Shown here: positions 11,684 through 13,926 of the stretch, one piece after another
Position numbering within the stretch: position 1 is the first letter of the stretch
Layout of the letters: each line of letters starts with the position of its first letter
Assembly: GCA_963579025.1 (NCBI GenBank)
Contig: CAUZFZ010000217.1
Coordinates: forward strand, 1 to 13,926
Length of the DNA: 13,926 bases
Source of the DNA: CAUZFZ01 sp963579025
Lineage (GTDB): Bacteria; Planctomycetota; Planctomycetia; Planctomycetales; Planctomycetaceae
Reading direction: 5' to 3'
Position numbers and translations under genes: made by a program
The notes under the pieces: model-generated
The model's input: the letters and a program-made list of their open reading frames with translations, nothing else
The model's database searches: none
Told to the model about the DNA's origin: nothing

Positions 11684-13792
11684 ATGAAATTAACGACACG
11701 GCATTGCCCGTCCTTCTGGCTGGCGTTCGGCGCATTTCTGATCCTGATGCTCACGTGTGTTCCGCGAGCCGTCGCAGATGGGACGGACCGACCGCGGTTG
11801 GAGCTGAAGGACGTTTTCGAGCTGGAATTCGCCAGCGATCCGCAGGTGTCGCCCGATGGTACTTCGATTGTCTACGTGCGGAATTCGTTCGACATCATGA
11901 CTGACCGGCAGCGGTCTCAGTTGTGGCAGGTCGGTGCAGCGTCTCACTTGCCTTTGACGTCTGGCGAATCGGACAGCTCATCTCCGCGGCTTTCTCCGGA
12001 CGGATCGCGACTGGCGTACTTCTCGACGCTGAAGGCTGACGGGAAGAACACAAGTACTGAGCTGTTCTGTCGCTGGCTGAATCACGGTGTCGCGTCGAAG
12101 TTGACGCAGTTGCCGCGAAGACCGGAAGACCTGAAATGGTCGCCGGACGGTCGCTGGCTGGCGTTCTCCATGCGAGTTCCCGTTGTGCGGGGATCGTTGA
12201 TTGATGTCCCGACGAAGCCCAAGGGAGCGACCTGGGCAGAGCCGCCTGAATACATCGACCGCATTTCGTACCGATATGACGGCAAGGGATATCTGGAAGA
12301 CGGCTATCACCACATCTTTGTGCTGCCGGTCGAAGGCGGGACGCCGCGACAGATCACATCCGGCGACTTCGACCACAAGGGACCATTCGCCTGGACTGAC
12401 GACGGTCAGCTGATCGTCTCGACCAATCGCAGTCGCGACTGGGAACTCGACCCGCGCGAGTCGGACCTGTATTCGATCTCGGTCGAAACCGGCAAGTTGA
12501 AACGGTTGACGGATCGTCGGGGTCCCGACGAATCGCCGGTGATTTCGCCGGACGGATCGAAGATTGCCTGGTTGGGTTTCGATGACCGCAAGATTGGCTC
12601 GCAACTCAACCGTCTGTACGTGATGAACCGTGACGGATCGGACCGTCGTGAAATCAGCACGAAGTTCGATCGTTCGCTGCAGTCGCCTGTGTGGATGCAG
12701 AACAACTCGGGGCTGTTCGTGCAGTTCGACGACGAGGGACACTCAAAGCTTGCCGGGATCAGGCTGGATGGACAGGTGACGCAACTTGCCTCGGACGTGG
12801 GTGGAACCACGATCGGTCGGCCTTACCAGAGCGGGTCGTTTTCTGTTTCGACGGGCAAGCCGCAAGTAATTGCGTTCACGGAAACCGACCCTCACCGTCC
12901 GGCCGATGTTGCTGTTCTGTCCCTGGATGGATCGGGCGACGAACCGAAACGCGTGACCTCATTGAATGCCGATTTGTTTCGTCAACGCGGCCTGGCAGAA
13001 GTCGAAGAGTTCTGGTTCGAGTCAGCACATGACGGACTGAAGATTCAGGCCTGGCTGGTCAAACCACAGTGGTTCGACCCGAAACTCAAACCCAAGTACC
13101 CGCTGATCCTCGAAATCCACGGTGGACCATTCGCCAGTTACGGCTGGAGATTCTCCATGGAAATGCAGCTGTATGCGGCCGCGGGCTATGCCGTGCTGTA
13201 TGTGAATCCGCGAGGCAGCACGGGGTACGGACAGAAGTTCGTCGAACAGATTCATCATGCCTACCCGGGACATGACTATGACGACCTGATGACGGCAGTC
13301 GACGTCGTGCTCAAGCGAGGCTTTATTGACGAGGATCAGTTGTACGTCACTGGAGGCAGTGGTGGCGGCATCCTGACTGCATGGATTGTGGGCAAGACCG
13401 AGCGGTTCCGGGCAGCGGTCTCAGCGAAGCCGGTCATCAACTGGCACAGCTTCGCACTGACGACGGACGTGTATCCGTATTTCTGGCAATACTGGTTCAG
13501 CGACTATCCGTGGAGGAAGCCAGAGGAGTACCTCAAACGCTCACCACTCTCGCTTGTCGACAATGTGGTCACGCCGACGATGCTGCTCACCGGCGAGAAC
13601 GACCACCGCACTCCCATCTCAGAGTCCGAGCAGTTCTACCAGGCCCTGAAGCTGCGCGGCATCGATGCCGCCCTGGTGCGTGTTCCGGATGCGTCGCACG
13701 GCATCGTGAAACGGCCGAGCAATCTGATGAACAAGGTCGCGTACATTCTCAGTTGGTTCAAGATGCACGCGCCGGAGAATGTCGACCCGTAA
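11684..13792 (+). CDS. Secreted S9-family peptidase (prolyl oligopeptidase-like)
   Basis: A 702-aa protein. A signal peptide is visible (basic start, hydrophobic core FWLAFGAFLILMLTCV, likely cleavage after AVA at residue 31), so it acts outside the cytoplasmic membrane. Residues about 40-430 form a TolB/PD40-type beta-propeller with repeated SPDG motifs (QVSPDGTSIVYV, RLSPDGSRLAYF, KWSPDGRWLAFS, VISPDGSKIAWL). The C-terminal alpha/beta-hydrolase domain holds the catalytic triad: S559 in GGSGGG, D640 in GENDHRTP and H672 in DASHGI, plus EIHGGPFASYG and NPRGSTGYG near the oxyanion site. This is the S9C-like acyl-aminoacyl/oligopeptidase arrangement and normal length; substrates are probably short peptides. 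ATG 11684, preceded by gagaga, is preferred over an upstream start at 11585 because the signal peptide begins here. Confidence 0.95.
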   Translation: MKLTTRHCPSFWLAFGAFLILMLTCVPRAVADGTDRPRLELKDVFELEFASDPQVSPDGTSIVYVRNSFDIMTDRQRSQLWQVGAASHLPLTSGESDSSSPRLSPDGSRLAYFSTLKADGKNTSTELFCRWLNHGVASKLTQLPRRPEDLKWSPDGRWLAFSMRVPVVRGSLIDVPTKPKGATWAEPPEYIDRISYRYDGKGYLEDGYHHIFVLPVEGGTPRQITSGDFDHKGPFAWTDDGQLIVSTNRSRDWELDPRESDLYSISVETGKLKRLTDRRGPDESPVISPDGSKIAWLGFDDRKIGSQLNRLYVMNRDGSDRREISTKFDRSLQSPVWMQNNSGLFVQFDDEGHSKLAGIRLDGQVTQLASDVGGTTIGRPYQSGSFSVSTGKPQVIAFTETDPHRPADVAVLSLDGSGDEPKRVTSLNADLFRQRGLAEVEEFWFESAHDGLKIQAWLVKPQWFDPKLKPKYPLILEIHGGPFASYGWRFSMEMQLYAAAGYAVLYVNPRGSTGYGQKFVEQIHHAYPGHDYDDLMTAVDVVLKRGFIDEDQLYVTGGSGGGILTAWIVGKTERFRAAVSAKPVINWHSFALTTDVYPYFWQYWFSDYPWRKPEEYLKRSPLSLVDNVVTPTMLLTGENDHRTPISESEQFYQALKLRGIDAALVRVPDASHGIVKRPSNLMNKVAYILSWFKMHAPENVDP

Positions 13793-13816
13793 GCTGTTTC
13801 ATTCCAATTCGGGTTC

Positions 13817-13836
13817 GCCCTCTTTCCCCGGAGGGC
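13817..13836. terminator. Possible hairpin after the S9 peptidase gene
   Basis: gccctc (13817-13822) and gagggc (13831-13836) form a perfect 6-bp stem around an 8-nt loop, 25 nt after the peptidase stop. No T-run follows on either strand, so terminator function is uncertain. It lies between the peptidase gene and a possible convergent gene. Confidence 0.35.
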
Positions 13837-13854
13837 AACGCCGTTAAGGATAAT

Positions 13855-13926
13855 TCAGGTGACTTGTTTGAGTTGAAGGTACGCCTTTCGTTGTGCGGCG
13901 GTGGCCTTGAGCAGTATCGGTTGCGT
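13855..13926 (-). CDS. Possible C-terminal end of a convergent gene (partial)
   Basis: On the minus strand an open frame enters from the window edge and ends at a TGA (13855-13857). Its 23 codons read LLKATAAQRKAYLQLKQVT at the end, a plausible helical, Lys/Gln-rich C-terminus. It is too short to identify. The convergent layout and the hairpin at 13817-13836 are consistent with a real gene end. The other frames here are also partly open, so confidence is low. Confidence 0.3.
   Translation of the reverse strand, partial: TQPILLKATAAQRKAYLQLKQVT

Noticed and set aside
11978..12742. 254-codon minus-strand frame opposite the peptidase gene
   Set aside because: It is antisense to a clear beta-propeller coding region; a long open frame here is expected from GC-rich codon usage.
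1..13926. CRISPR array, toxin-antitoxin pair or retron
   Set aside because: No regularly spaced repeats of CRISPR type, no cas, reverse transcriptase or recognisable toxin-antitoxin genes were seen on either strand.

Overview
This window looks like a planctomycete chromosome, moderately GC-rich. The case rests on gene content: an ECF sigma factor overlapping a Ser/Thr protein kinase gene, a second kinase relic with a multi-pass membrane tail, a stand-alone STAS / receiver / double-FHA signalling cluster, a secreted S9 peptidase, and many short unrecognised genes and gene fragments separated by long spacers. No decisive taxonomic marker (such as an rRNA) is present, so this is an inference.

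Layout. 1-1540 is mostly spacer. It holds one plausible 80-residue gene (521-763), a very cysteine-rich small frame on the minus strand (195-389) and a C-terminal gene fragment (1239-1388, minus). 1560-3493 is a co-directional signalling cluster: STAS protein, single-domain response regulator, double-FHA protein. 3534-6409 is a remodelled region. A 5'-truncated membrane kinase and a truncated protein with an IIHVRDWH motif lie on the minus strand, followed by a complete mtfA-like zinc peptidase on the plus strand and a second, shorter copy of the IIHVRDWH gene. Each IIHVRDWH fragment ends next to the same G-rich module of about 75 bp.

6509-8053 carries a double zinc-ribbon protein and a HEAT-like repeat protein. 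8054-8498 is a junction region: a duplicated 21/22-nt motif resembling an insertion-sequence end, 13 nt resembling the 3' end of a tRNA or tmRNA, a strong intrinsic terminator and a frame-broken gene remnant. 8499-9026 encodes a small membrane protein. 9235-11129 (minus) is a sigma/kinase operon with a 1-nt stop/start overlap. It is divergent from an FdxA-type seven-iron ferredoxin (11263-11517), which is followed by a secreted S9-family prolyl-oligopeptidase-like enzyme (11684-13792). The window ends in what may be the tail of a convergent gene.

Functionally, two phospho-signalling modules stand out: STAS/REC/FHA (possible partner-switching, phosphorelay and phosphothreonine reading) and ECF sigma/kinase (possible kinase-controlled transcription). 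No complete novel defence or mobile system was found. The least explained signals are the duplicated G-rich module beside truncated paralogues, the cysteine-rich frame, and the repeat / tRNA-like end / terminator cluster at 8147-8319.
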